NCBI GenBank assembly: GCA_946803715.1 | Contig: CAMPET010000033.1 | Span: 194,885-258,884, forward strand | Direction of reading: 5' to 3' | Length of the DNA: 64,000 nt | Source of the DNA: Beroe ovata | Lineage: Eukaryota; Ctenophora; Nuda; Beroida; Beroidae | Shown: positions 13,601-23,510 of the stretch, in pieces | Layout: each line of letters begins with the position of its first letter | How positions within the stretch are numbered: the stretch's first letter is position 1 | Program-made: the position numbers and the translations under genes | Notes under the pieces: generated by a model | The model's database searches: none | What the model saw: the letters and a program-made list of their open reading frames with translations, nothing else | Told to the model about the DNA's origin: nothing

Positions 13601-15811
13601 ACAAGGTCCAATATGAGATGGACTTCGCTTCAACCACCTTGCCATATTGCAAAGCAATAGCCAGGACCGATGTTGATCAGATCAAGTTTACCAACATGGC
13701 CGGATTCTCGTACCGTGCCCTACCGGTACAGGATGTCATTGTCGACCAGCCACAGGAGGAACCACAGGATCTGAGCCTGCTGGATCACAGACCAACGTGT
13801 GACTGCTGGAACCATGAATGTGATTTCTGTAATAGTCTGGAATGCGCTGTAAAGTACAACGTGTCGAGCTCATCAACTGGCATCACAGTCCGGTCTGAGT
13901 TGAAGCGGTCAAAGACGGAGTTTAAGAAGATCATGCTTTACAACGGAGAGGGTGACAGGATTGGATTCTTCATGTTCAACCGCCGAGCCATCTTCTTGGA
14001 GGGGTGTGTGTACACCAGGTCACCGAGGCTTCTCATCCCGAGGGGGGAGGCCGGGGACTGGACATTCTCCCTCGTGAACGGAGTTCTGCAAGTTGAGATG
14101 GAGGGAGAAGTCGTGGTAGACATCAAGTTGAGGAAGGGTTGTGCTGACTACTACAGTGATGTCCAGTACTTTGCCTTCAAGAGGATGAAGTGTGCAGATT
14201 CCTTCAAGGTCCTCCCTGAATCCATGGAGGTTGGAAGTCTTGTGAGTGAGGAGTGCCCTACCCAATGCTCGGAATGAGGAGATAGGATATTTAGGTTTTG
14301 CTTGGAGCTGAGCTGATGACGGTGGACTGCGCAGGCTCCGGCGAATTGAGGATAGTTTTTCTGAGTGGAGGTTTTGCTGCAGAGGAGAGTTTCAAAGATT
14401 GAAAAAGCTTGGTGGTACGCAATACGCACACTCGTTCAAAAGTTCTAAATAGACTGAAGCAACTTTTTATTACACTTTTCAACCGTAAAGGATGGAGTAC
14501 TTTGACGCTACCATGTAAAAATTTATGCAAATCTTGATATTATTTGATTTTTGATGCTGTTGTTATTCAGATAAAATTGAAGAGAGTGTGTCAGTAGGTT
14601 GTTAACAATAAGAGTATATAGGTCGATTTAGAAGTGAGAGTCCGAAAAAATCGGTAAATAGAGTGAGTTGGAGTACCTTTTATAACTGCTGAACTAATCT
14701 TTAACTAGTATATAACTAACTATAATATCCATACCTATTACCTATTGAAGATACCACCCAAACACTTAATCTAAGTATCTAGAAGACTAGAACTGATACC
14801 TCGATTTCATTTTCAATTACTGTATCGGTATTTCATTTCTACTTTGATAAACTCTTGCTATAACTTTTATACTCTTTGCATTTCTTATTTGTGAGATACC
14901 TTCAGTGTTTCACTTGGAAAAAGGAATTAAAATCTTTGGATTCCCTACAAAAGGTCTTGATATCACCCAGAGTAATAGACTGCTATTGCTAATATCAATA
15001 GGGCTTCCAGAATGTGAATATCATATTCGTGACCCCATGTTGGAGCTATTTCCCTCCCTTTCATTATCCTCGACAAGTTCACAAGAGTGAAAGATGACAG
15101 CTTTGTCGTTCTAAAAATAATCAACAACTCTTGGAAAGTTGTAGACAAAGATATTTCATGACAGCTTATTACAGTAATTGCACCATACATCGAACTAACG
15201 TCACCAAACTATGAATAGGGAATTATATGTTAGGGTGTGGTTTCTACACTGGAAACCTTTCACCACTAATCCAAGCTGTTAAAATAAACTACTATCTCTG
15301 TATTAGAAGTTGATAATCTGACAGTGATTTTCTCTCCCTCAGATTCGACACTCTAGACTAACAGACTATTTCCCCGAGTACACTGGCGATGTGGATAATC
15401 CGTTGGAGGCAAGGGACTTCATCTTGCAGGTGAGAATGAAGCGTCTCTCTATAATAGATAAGTGAAAACGTTTTTTCTGATGGCTTTTCATCAAAATTCA
15501 AAAGTTTTATCTCACCTTAATTTTTTCCAATGCACATACTTGCACGGGAAAATATAATGGAGCTTCACTATCAAGGTTCTCGAGAAAGCTTGATATATGA
15601 TAAGTGCTATGTAAGACTGACCTATCATGACAATCCATTTCAGATGTTCCGCAACAACTCAGCAGCCACGGCCACTGAAGCTGCACAACCCCCAAAACCC
15701 ATCTACTCTCACTTCACCTGTGCAACTGATACTCAGAACATTAAATTCGTTTTTAACTCGGTCCGGGATCACATACTCCATACTCATCTTCGGGAGTTCA
15801 ACCTAGTGTGA
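4530..15811 (+). CDS. GNAQ: Heterotrimeric G protein alpha subunit, Gq class
   Basis: Membrane-attached GTPase that couples seven-helix receptors to effectors; in the Gq class the classic effector is phospholipase C-beta. Nine coding exons join in phase: 4530-4671, 4839-5014, 5128-5214, 5752-5826, 6016-6101, 6722-6914, 7146-7256, 15343-15429 and 15644-15811, giving 374 residues. Visible motifs are an N-terminal Cys triplet (9-11, likely palmitoylated), the P-loop GTGESGKS (48-55), switch I with Arg191 and Thr194, DVGGQ with Gln217, NKTD (282-285) and TCAT (344-347). The C-terminus EFNLV and the R/NRMEES region assign it to Gq rather than Gi, Gs or G12. It is about 15 residues longer than vertebrate Gq, partly from a Ser/Ala-rich insertion at 323-335 in the alpha4-beta6 loop. 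Catalytic residues are intact. The start codon gives the expected N-terminus; a 5' UTR exon may end at 4210. Intron 7 (7257-15342) holds another gene. Confidence 0.95.
5663..5738. repeat. Tandem duplication in a G-alpha intron
   Basis: Two adjacent copies of a unit of about 35 bp, built from GCAGCGACTG followed by TATTCCTGTATTCCCTGTA, lie just upstream of the fourth coding exon. Confidence 0.7.
6657..6721. repeat. ACACCGTT minisatellite forming a 3' splice region
   Basis: About seven copies of ACACCGTT or close variants run directly into the acceptor AG at 6720-6721 of G-alpha exon 6. The usual pyrimidine tract is replaced by this repeat. Confidence 0.75.
8744..8954. repeat. 211-bp near-perfect inverted repeat
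   Basis: The left arm begins TTACAGGGATACACATACTC and runs through GCATACACAC-type repeats. The right arm is its near-exact reverse complement and ends GTATCCCTGTAA. Arms are about 105 bp with almost no spacer, centred near 8849. The outer 35 bp of each arm are unique sequence, so this is not just a CA tract meeting a TG tract. Confidence 0.9.
9365..9483 (-). other. Possible minus-strand internal exon (119 bp)
   Basis: On the minus strand the segment is preceded by TGCTGTTTCAG and followed by the strong donor GTAAGTG. It has no stop in any of the three minus frames; one frame ends in [11 protein letters not shown] could not find partner exons, so it may be part of an unannotated gene nested opposite to G-alpha, an untranslated exon, or chance. 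Confidence 0.3.
13126..13133 (+). promoter_or_regulatory. Candidate TATA box of the nested gene
   Basis: TATAAATA stands 80 bp upstream of the ATG of the nested gene, at a plausible distance for a start site near 13155-13160. It would let the nested gene be transcribed independently of its host. This is inference from sequence and position only. Confidence 0.4.
13213..14277 (+). CDS. Secreted protein with two copies of an unrecognised domain, nested in the G-alpha intron
   Basis: A 354-residue single-exon protein; I do not recognise the family. Residues 1-16 are a signal peptide (hydrophobic core [13 protein letters not shown]), and there is no later membrane segment, so it is probably secreted. 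The mature part looks like an internal duplication, about 30-171 and 222-335. Each copy has a strand ending GQRVATIVW or GDRIGFFMF, a Trp-x-Phe motif (117-119, 283-285), a later Cys, then [19 protein letters not shown] in copy one and [20 protein letters not shown] in copy two. A Cys-rich linker (196-211: [16 protein letters not shown]) separates the copies. One N-glycosylation site (NVSS, 216-219) is visible. It lies on the same strand as its host, with a possible TATA box 80 bp upstream. Composition and codon use look like a normal expressed gene, and no frame break is seen. Confidence 0.85.
   Translation: MLFSIVASVLLGLSLSADETEWNPITRGVETISFPIKETQLQIKSYRPPEDGSPGVVDKSTSMVMMLMLKGQRVATIVWNTVPYKEGRDITIFGCQTSYMKYKSDPCDGATEQVWTWHFTPERATLKCFDKVQYEMDFASTTLPYCKAIARTDVDQIKFTNMAGFSYRALPVQDVIVDQPQEEPQDLSLLDHRPTCDCWNHECDFCNSLECAVKYNVSSSSTGITVRSELKRSKTEFKKIMLYNGEGDRIGFFMFNRRAIFLEGCVYTRSPRLLIPRGEAGDWTFSLVNGVLQVEMEGEVVVDIKLRKGCADYYSDVQYFAFKRMKCADSFKVLPESMEVGSLVSEECPTQCSE
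14278..15342. other. Remainder of G-alpha intron 7
   Basis: About 1.06 kb between the nested gene and G-alpha exon 8. It must hold the nested gene's 3' UTR. I see no exact AATAAA close to the stop and no further gene. Confidence 0.6.
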
Positions 15812-17690
15812 ATACAGTGCTCCTCTGCAGTGGGGTACAAGTAGTGATGTCCCAGAGAGTATATTATATAGTTGCGTTGAGCCTTTACAGAGACACAATG
15901 ACAACTGAGTAATCTCTTTCTCTCTCTCACTCTTGAAGTCTCCCTCTCCAAGAATAGCTTATATTCTGTGTTTACGTCCAATATATAACAATGATCTCCA
16001 GGTTCCACGATGTTGTGTGTGTGTTTTCACTGTTGGGTCGGACTGGATATCGAATGTTATGTTATTTTCTTGTATAGCGCAGCTGCTTGTAGTCCACCTT
16101 GAGAACCGTGAAGGACTCATCTTTGTGTCTTGCCGCCATCATCGAGTCAATGCTTATAATTCGGCAAAAAAGTCTCCTGCTCATACGATTCGACAAAAAT
16201 GCATACACAGAAGAGGGTTTTTCATCCTCCACTTAAATGAACAGCAAGCTCAGAAGGAGACACTTCTTACTAAAAAAAGCTTTGAATCCAACAGACACAT
16301 CTTCTGTTGCAAAATCATAATCGCCTAATGAACCTATGGTCCCATGCCTAAACCAAGCACATTCACATTTGATCTGATCCACATTCACAAAAGAAATTAA
16401 TGGTATATTCATCGAAGTTTGGACGTAGCAGCGAGAAAATTCATGGATATCCTAACAAATCAGTGTTGATATATTATAGTCTTCTCATCAGTATTCATGT
16501 GAAACTATTTAGCTTTAATTATAAGCCTTTTTTGGGCAGAACATATTATTAGGTGTAATATTTTAATGTAAATTGTGAGCTGGTATATTTGCTAAAACTT
16601 TTATAGAAATCTATTTTTATGTGTTGAACGTACTTCATTTCAAAATAAAAATTGTGTTTATTATTCTTGTTATGTACCAGATACATTGATACTCTCGTAT
16701 CATGAGGCGCAATTTCAATCAAGTTGGCGAGATACTTCCTAATTGATGATGTCAAGTTATTTCCGACACATTTTAGAGATTGGCATCTTATCAATTTGTC
16801 TTGGTAAATATTTGACAGCTATTAATTATAGGTATACGCGTGTGTGATCTCCGGTGGGCCTGTTTGCGTTTTGTTTGTACCTGGTCAGATGCCTGACACT
16901 TGCATCCCACCAACCTTCCTATCACTCCATCAGAAAGTAAAGTGGTCGAATAGTACCTCACTGTACAGAGAAAAATTGTGAGGGACCATTTGATTCGCCA
17001 TTCACGATGTCACACTTCGTATACAACTCTCTGATTTGGCAGTGCAATTCAACATCTCAGCTAATTTATCATGATATTGGTGATGTTATACACACAGCAA
17101 ATAGTGTACCCAGAGTACATCATTTTATGATTACTTGGACTATATGGGGGCTGCTTCGTGTGTAAGATGTGCCATATTGTTACACTTACTCCATACACCT
17201 GCTGCTTTCTGATATAATACTTTTCATGGTCCCAGCAAGTGCCCATCTATTATAGTACAACCAATTCCTAATTACCTAGCTAATCGATAGGTAATCACGC
17301 TATCACATGTTCTGCATAATGGGTTATGGGTTACGATGCTCCTCTGACCACCTGTTTCTATCGTAAATTTCAAAAAAAGCTCTAGTAGGAGCAACCATCC
17401 ATGTGTGAAACTACCTTCATACGAAACTACTTTGTAGAGTAAATACCTTCTTCGGAAGGGGGTAGAATTTGCAGTGGAAGCGAGATTAGTGTTCAGTCAA
17501 CTATCGATTGCAGTCCCTTAGTTTCTCTTGTTAAACTCGAGTTAACAACAAATCCAATCGTGTCATAAATAGTCTTAGATTTGATCTGAGGCCTTTCTCA
17601 ATGTAACGCCATGACTCATACAATTCATTTTCTGATATGACATTTGGGAACCATATGGCAGCTTCTAACTTCAACACAGCAAGGTTCTGA
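15812..17690. other. Intergenic / G-alpha 3' UTR
   Basis: No recognisable coding exon. AAATAAAA near 16643 is a possible polyadenylation signal for G-alpha, which would imply a 3' UTR of about 0.8 kb. The rest is AT-rich, unique-looking sequence. Confidence 0.5.
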
Positions 17691-17697
17691 CTTCCAG

Positions 17698-19298
17698 ATG
17701 GTTAAGACAGGGATTCTGAGGAAACTTCACTCCCGAGTGTCCTTCAGCACCGAACCTGACCAGGAGATACCACCGCCGCCGAGGAGTCCAAGAAGTCCCA
17801 CCAGTTCAGAAGTAAATTACCATGTGACATGTGTCCTGAATTATGGTCGAAAAAACTTGTCGTCATTAGAAACTAAAACCTCATGGCGTGTACCGAGAAT
17901 AACCTCTTTCTTGGTGCAGTATCAATAGTATTTCCAGAGTTTCCTAAATATGTTATCTGTTCAGGAAAGCAGTGACCAAAGGCATTATCCAAGTCGAGAA
18001 TTTTGCATCGAAAGCAAAGAGAATCATAGGGGAAAACACAAGAGCTCCATTAGAAAGAAGTTCTTCCATTCAGATCAGCTAACGGAGACTAGAGTTGTGA
18101 AGACCAAGAACAAGTTTAAGGTAAGCTCAGATGAAAAGATGGGTTACCTTTTTACAATCGATAAAACCTATAAAACCTGATCGATATTCATGTTCTACAA
18201 TATGGGCTTATAAGCTGAGAGGAATTGTGGCGGTGAGTGGTGACCTTCATGTCATGATCCAGCAAACAAGGGCATTCCTCCCGTAATATTTGCCAATGTT
18301 ATCGGCAATGTTGTATCATTGAGTGATTGGTCCAATATGAAATGGTAGTAGCATTGGCTCATAATATGGCATTGAATAATAATAGCAGCTGTAACAGCAC
18401 ACACAACAGCACACACACACACACATAGACAAACACATACTCACTCACACACACATTCATAATGGTTTTTGGTAATGAGATGCCAGTGGCACGATTCATA
18501 TACTAATTGGACAGGTTGTGATAAAAGGTAACTACTAAAATATGACGCCCATTAACACGCGCGCACTGTATGTGTGTGCGCAATGCGCGAGGGTAAGTAT
18601 AAATACTCTCATATTAGTTATTGTTACTACTCAAAGCAAGACTTTACGCATGCGAACACATACCTCTCATAGTACTTGGCCAACATTTGTGATCGGATAA
18701 CAAGATCCCTCTCTCTCCGTGTGTCATTTTCCTCGCTGTTGTTCAGTCGTTGTCATGGCGTTCAGAAGATTCAGCTATTCGGCAGTCAACCCCCGTCATT
18801 TCCTCGTGACAGGTCTGACAGACACCAGCTCGTCGACAGTGGCTAACTGCGTTGATGAGTATGATGATCAGGTATTGTTCCGTGCGATAAAACCAAGGAG
18901 GAGAGAGAGAATGAAAAACAAAACAACTTACATGGAATGACTGCCGCATTGTCACAGTTCTATCGCACTGTCGCCATACTGTTACCACACCTCAGGAAGA
19001 AGATATATCGTTCTCAGCGCCTCCGAGCAGCAAGAGCGTGTCTTTCAGCAAGCACTTCTCCACATCTGACACGGATGAGGTTATTTATAACACGCCGAAA
19101 AATATACCAACAACCAAATTATGATATTAACAGCTGTTCAATCCCCTTCTCCTCTGTCCCTCATCGCGGCAGCTCCGGCTGTCTAGAGCCAGGCAACCCT
19201 GGGATAATCCTTTGGTGGACCTTTTGATGTCATCAAGATCAGAGGTGCTAAGTACAGCTGTAGCGGGTTCCCTAATTGTACGTCGACATAATGTATGA
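17698..19298 (+). CDS. Candidate multi-exon Ser/Pro-rich protein, incomplete model
   Basis: I do not recognise the protein. Exon-like blocks with good splice signals are 17698-17811 (ATG-started, includes IPPPPRSPRSPTSSE), 17965-18120 (Lys/Ser-rich, ending KTKNKFK), roughly 18755-18871 (ending DEYDDQ), 18996-19079 (includes SSKSVSFSKHFSTSDTDE) and 19173-19298 (ends at TGA). All donors and acceptors are phase 0, except that the frame of the third block cannot be reached from the second using the AG at 18745-18746. A small exon may be missing, or there are two transcription units. SVSFS in the fourth block echoes RVSFST in the first. Composition suggests a disordered, phosphorylatable cytoplasmic protein or tail. 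Confidence 0.35.
18398..18456. repeat. CA-rich microsatellite
   Basis: An imperfect ACACAC run with ACTCACACAC variants inside the candidate gene region. Confidence 0.7.
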
Positions 19299-20833
19299 CA
19301 AGTCTCACATGGTTTATTAAACGTCTTTAGTCGGTAAATAAGATACCTTTGTTAGGGTTGTTATCCACATAAAATACAGTACTGTAGTGTCAGCTACACA
19401 CAGACACTCACACAGACACTCACACAGACACTCACACACACACACACACTCATCCACACACACACACACACAAACGACTAGGATGCTTTTTGTACTGAGA
19501 TCCGAGCGCGCTGCTTGCTTCACATTTGCATGGCAGATAACCACCATGATAATCTCGGTTATCATACCAAAGAGAGAGAGTGATAATGACCCATTACATG
19601 TCTCATTGTGGCACTACAAGGAAATGTGGCAGCTATAATGATGTCTGTACATCTTTGAGGAAGTGGCCCATTTGCCATCACGCATCATCTTGTTCGTTAT
19701 GAAGGCCGCTCTCAAGGTATGTTGAGATACTTTTGATTGCTTTAGGTATTACGATGCTGATTTCCAACAACTTTTAAAAATGCATAGCATGAGGAAATAT
19801 CTACCTTAACTAGAAATACTCCTGAGTGACATTTAACGATCGGATAATTGAGCTACTAAAATATGGGCGGGCGCCTAATTCTGCAAATCTCACGTCATTG
19901 GCTATTGTTCCTTCCACAAGAAGGGCTCCACGGCAAAATATATCTCTATTCATGATTCATAATGCATACATACTTAATCAATGCTTATTGCTTATCTACT
20001 GATGAAGTTATCTGCTTTTCTCTACTCTTTTTAGTATTTATACGCATGTTTTTGCACCGCTGGAATTAGATTTACACAACATTCTTGTCCCTGTAACCTC
20101 AGCAAGCAAGCTAGATCACAATGAGTAATGAGTACCTCCCGTTGTATCAGTGTTCGAGTACAACCTAACGGTCCTACAATCTTTGCCTAGCACTAACCCC
20201 TATCTGACACACAGATGTGTTGCCCAGCCCTGTCTTTATAATTTCGTGTGTGAGAAGGTTGCCTGATTAATTGCTTTGGGCTAGCGCACACCGCAATGCA
20301 TATGTGTTCATATGATGCAGTTGCTATATAGACCAGATTCATTCTGCGTATTATAGATGTGCTCATCGTTCATTTATCTGCATCTGCCTGTGCTTCATGT
20401 GTCTTCGTGGTCTTGGCGAGCTGGGAGTCAAGATTAAGTTCATGAAGATGAAAAACACTGAAGAGGAACGTCTGATAGCACGATCTTTAGCCCATGTTGC
20501 GTACGGTAGTACATTACCAGCTGTCTCCTACGTGGGCAGAGTAAGCCCTATGTTCAGGAAACATTGCAAATCATGTGCTCACCATCAGGTATAACGAGGC
20601 GTACTTTCTCCCATGATCATAAGGGGTTTGGCCCGTCTCCATAACCCCTCTGCATGCTTTAGCATCCTTCCGTCAGTCTCCGAAATATCCACTCCGCTTT
20701 GGGAAACTGTGGAAGGATAGATTGAAGATAATCTACCACTATTTACTATATATATCGTAGTTATTAAACCCTATCAACGACTGATCATATTAAAAGATTG
20801 ACAGCCCTGATAGTGCTTTCTTACCCCTCTCAG
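19299..20833. other. Stretch without a supported gene
   Basis: It contains CACAGACACT repeats and a CA run (19395-19472). A tiny ATG-started block MKAALK at 19698-19715, before a GTATGT donor, could be a 5' exon of the EF-hand gene: the acceptor at 20833 is in phase with it. That is speculative; the acceptor may serve a purely untranslated exon. Confidence 0.4.
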
Positions 20834-20848
20834 CTAGAGCTATTCAAG

Positions 20849-22500
20849 ATGGCTGACAAGGACCTCTTGCTCACCAAGATCCTGGAGCTGTATCCTGTGA
20901 AAGCGGAGCACGTCAGAAGTATCCTGGATAGTCACAAGATCGATGATGACGGGAGTATCCAGGCAGTAAGTAGATTCTGATTAGTGATTAGGAGATTTCT
21001 GTGTGTATTCTGTGTGATTTCAGGATTTCTGCGTGATTTCTGTGTGATTTCTGTGTGAATTCGGTGCGCATATCATGTAAAATGTGCGAGAGTACTGAAG
21101 TGAAAAGTATTTTGAAAGTGGGAAAATCCAGTACTGTTTTCAGACTGAACTGCTGGAGTTCTTCAAAACACTCTACGTTGACGATGTCCTGAGGAATGAT
21201 GATCTGATCAACATGAGTAAGCTCAGCTCCGAGGTTGGTCCTTACGAATATCGCACGATTTTCGGTGCCTTTACTCTTCTGAAAGTGAAGTTTTCATGAT
21301 GAGAATTGATGTATGATAGGTGGAAGCATTTGAGTTGCAAGTGAAGAATAACGACAACAGGATCAAGATATCAGACCTGGCTCTGCTCCTGCCCCAGAAA
21401 GAGCGCCTCTTCCTCAAATTCATCAGCTACTGCAGGAAACAGATCACGAGTGCAGAGTTCTTCGAGCTTGTCCTGAAGTAAGAGAGGGGATGGAAGAGAA
21501 ATTGGTCTCATAAATTCCGGAAAATTATATCGAGAATAGAGGATTTGATTCGCAACTATAATATAGTTGCGAATCAAATCCTCTATTCTCGATATAGTTA
21601 CTATATTTCTCCTGATATATTCAAAAACGCCTAAGTTTTGTATTCTATGCCCATTCAATCAATCTCTCCTATTCTACCAGTCACTCTTACCTGCAGGTAC
21701 ACAACTGATAAGACAGGTAGAATATCTCAGGAGCAACTGCGGAAGATGGTCAGTGACTTTGCGGAGGAAATGGGAACTGTGTCCGTGGACAACTCGACTG
21801 ACTGTGTTCGGTACATCATGGCTCTCTTTGACGCCACAGAGGATCAAACTCTTGACATCTTTGTGAGATTTTTAAGGATATCTGAGTTAGGGCGTTTTCT
21901 TTTGAAACATACCTATGCTGCATGAATTATCGGTTTCGAGTTAGCTTATTCGCTGAAATGAGCACTTAACGAAATCGCCGTGAACCTTAGCTTTTCAAAT
22001 TTTTCGTTTTCACTTTCAGTGCTGAAATGGACATGCCGTGATCACAGGATCAAGGATGTATCTATTTTGACCATATTTCACAGGATTTCCCAAGGCTGTT
22101 TAACATCGAGAGTAACTACCTCAAGCGTCTGAAGCCACATGGGCGTTTCTCAGCAGTTGACTTTGACAACATCATCAAACATTACGACAGAGATGGAAAC
22201 GGTACAATTGATGCTGGTAAGTCACGATGGTTATAATACCCTAATATCACTGTAGAGATCTATCAGCTGCTGACACCACACACTCAGCTGCTGACACCAC
22301 ACACTCAATGCCCAGGTGGAGAACTGATGGCGCTGATAGCCGATGTGCTGGAATATGCTGATATCAGAGTCACGGGTGAACTGCTATTCGAAATGGTGGA
22401 TGCTGCTCTCGAGTTGTGCGACAAGACCAGCCTCATGAAGCTTCAGAGAGAGGATCTCACGGTTATCCTGACTCAGCTCCCAAAGCAGAGAATGGTGTAG
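20849..22500 (+). CDS. Multi-EF-hand calcium-binding protein, calbindin/calretinin/secretagogin-like
   Basis: Cytosolic calcium sensor or buffer of the six-EF-hand type. Six exons join in phase: 20849-20965, 21144-21233, 21320-21477, 21697-21862, 22084-22216 and 22316-22500, giving 282 residues; the family is about 260-276. EF-like loops are KIDDDGSIQATE (30-41), a degenerate one near 79-90, a degenerate one near 124-135 (TDKTGRIS), DATEDQTLDIFD (167-178), DRDGNGTIDA (from 212) and a terminal DKTSLMKLQRED. Only the 212 loop has the canonical Asp/Asp/Asn ligands. Even there the conserved position-12 Glu is displaced by one residue, because the exon junction adds a Gly. Most loops are degenerate, so calcium binding may be limited. 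ATG 20849 gives MADKDLL; an acceptor at 20833 implies an upstream, probably untranslated exon. Intron 3 contains a 71-bp palindrome. Confidence 0.85.
21526..21596. repeat. 71-bp perfect palindrome in an EF-hand gene intron
   Basis: Two perfect 35-bp complementary arms flank a single A at 21561. The outer ends are TATATCGAG and CTCGATATA. It lies inside the 219-bp intron 21478-21696, so a third of that intron is one hairpin. Confidence 0.97.
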
Positions 22501-23105
22501 CGCCGTGTTGGGGTGATTATCAGTGATCATCCGTTACGAATCTGTGTGTGTGTGCCGTGTGGCTATCATACGTCATCTGAACAACTTGTCTATGATGACA
22601 AAGATATGATAGATATAGAGATATTTGTGATCCAACACTTGGTCATTGACTCGGTTCCAGTGTCGTTCTAATGTCGCATCAGTATCGCACTGATGACCTA
22701 ACATTTTGCCAAAAATCTGTCATAGATATCAGTTTTTCGTTATTATTGCATAGATAATTCAAACAATATTTGAGAAAATCACCGAAGACACTGCCAACCA
22801 GAAAATTATGCCGCGTTGTCGAAAATTTCTTCACAGATCAGCCATTGGTTTTCTCAGATACTCCTATCTTATTCCGGCTTAATATGCTAAACTTTGATTT
22901 CTACGAAATGTTAATTGCGCGAATTTGATAAACTGTTCCGTAGATGAGAATCTCAGTTTCTTGTTAATTGTGTATATAGCACTGATCTATGTATGAATTT
23001 GTCTTTTGACGTTTCTTAATCAGTGCTGGTACAGAAAATTAAAGGTTTTCAATGTCACATAACGAATAACGCTTCAGGGAAGCGAGATAGGGTCAAAATT
23101 CTACC

Positions 23106-23190
23106 TGGAATCAATTCAGCGTCCAAAAATACATAGGAATCCGTGATATTTGCATGAAAACAGGACAAAAAATTTTCTTCGAAATTCTGT
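23106..23190 (+). repeat. Dispersed repeat family A, copy 1
   Basis: GGAATCAATTCAGCGTCCAA, then ACATAGGAATC and ACAGGACAAAAAATTTTCTTC, match copies at 53516-53592 and 54056-54128 at many positions. The following AT-rich 150 bp (TGATTGACATGAAATTTTGG) resembles the unit at 62270. Confidence 0.7.
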
Positions 23191-23371
23191 TGCTATAACT
23201 CCGTCATTTTTTATCTGATTGACATGAAATTTTGGTTGCTGCCTCTCTATGATCCAAATAGACGGAGTACAAAGTTTCATAACAATCGGATATATATAAG
23301 CGGTGTTATAGATAGACGAAATTCGACGAATCCGTAAAAACATATAGTAGGGTCTGGCAAACACGCAGCTT

Positions 23372-23510
23372 TTCGCGCGTTACATAAACGCGTCAAGCTC
23401 ACCGAGTCGGCCCTTCACCCTCCTCGGTGACCGAGCTCGCAAAAAGAGCCCTTCGGGCCCTTTTTGCTCGCACGTTCAACATTAGCTACAGATGCCGCGG
23501 GGGGCTTGCC
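23372..23510. repeat. Chain of short GC-rich hairpins
   Basis: Successive stem-loops are visible: CGCGTTACATAAACGCG; CACCGAG paired with CTCGGTG; GCAAAAAGAGCCC-TTCG-GGCCCTTTTTGC; and GGGGGCTTGCCAGCCCCC. The third resembles a bacterial terminator in form, but the context is eukaryotic. Confidence 0.65.

Noticed and set aside
23430..23475. Bacterial-type terminator (stem GAGCCC-TTCG-GGCCC, then T run)
   Set aside because: The window is eukaryotic, the T run is part of the symmetric stem, and no bacterial gene is next to it.
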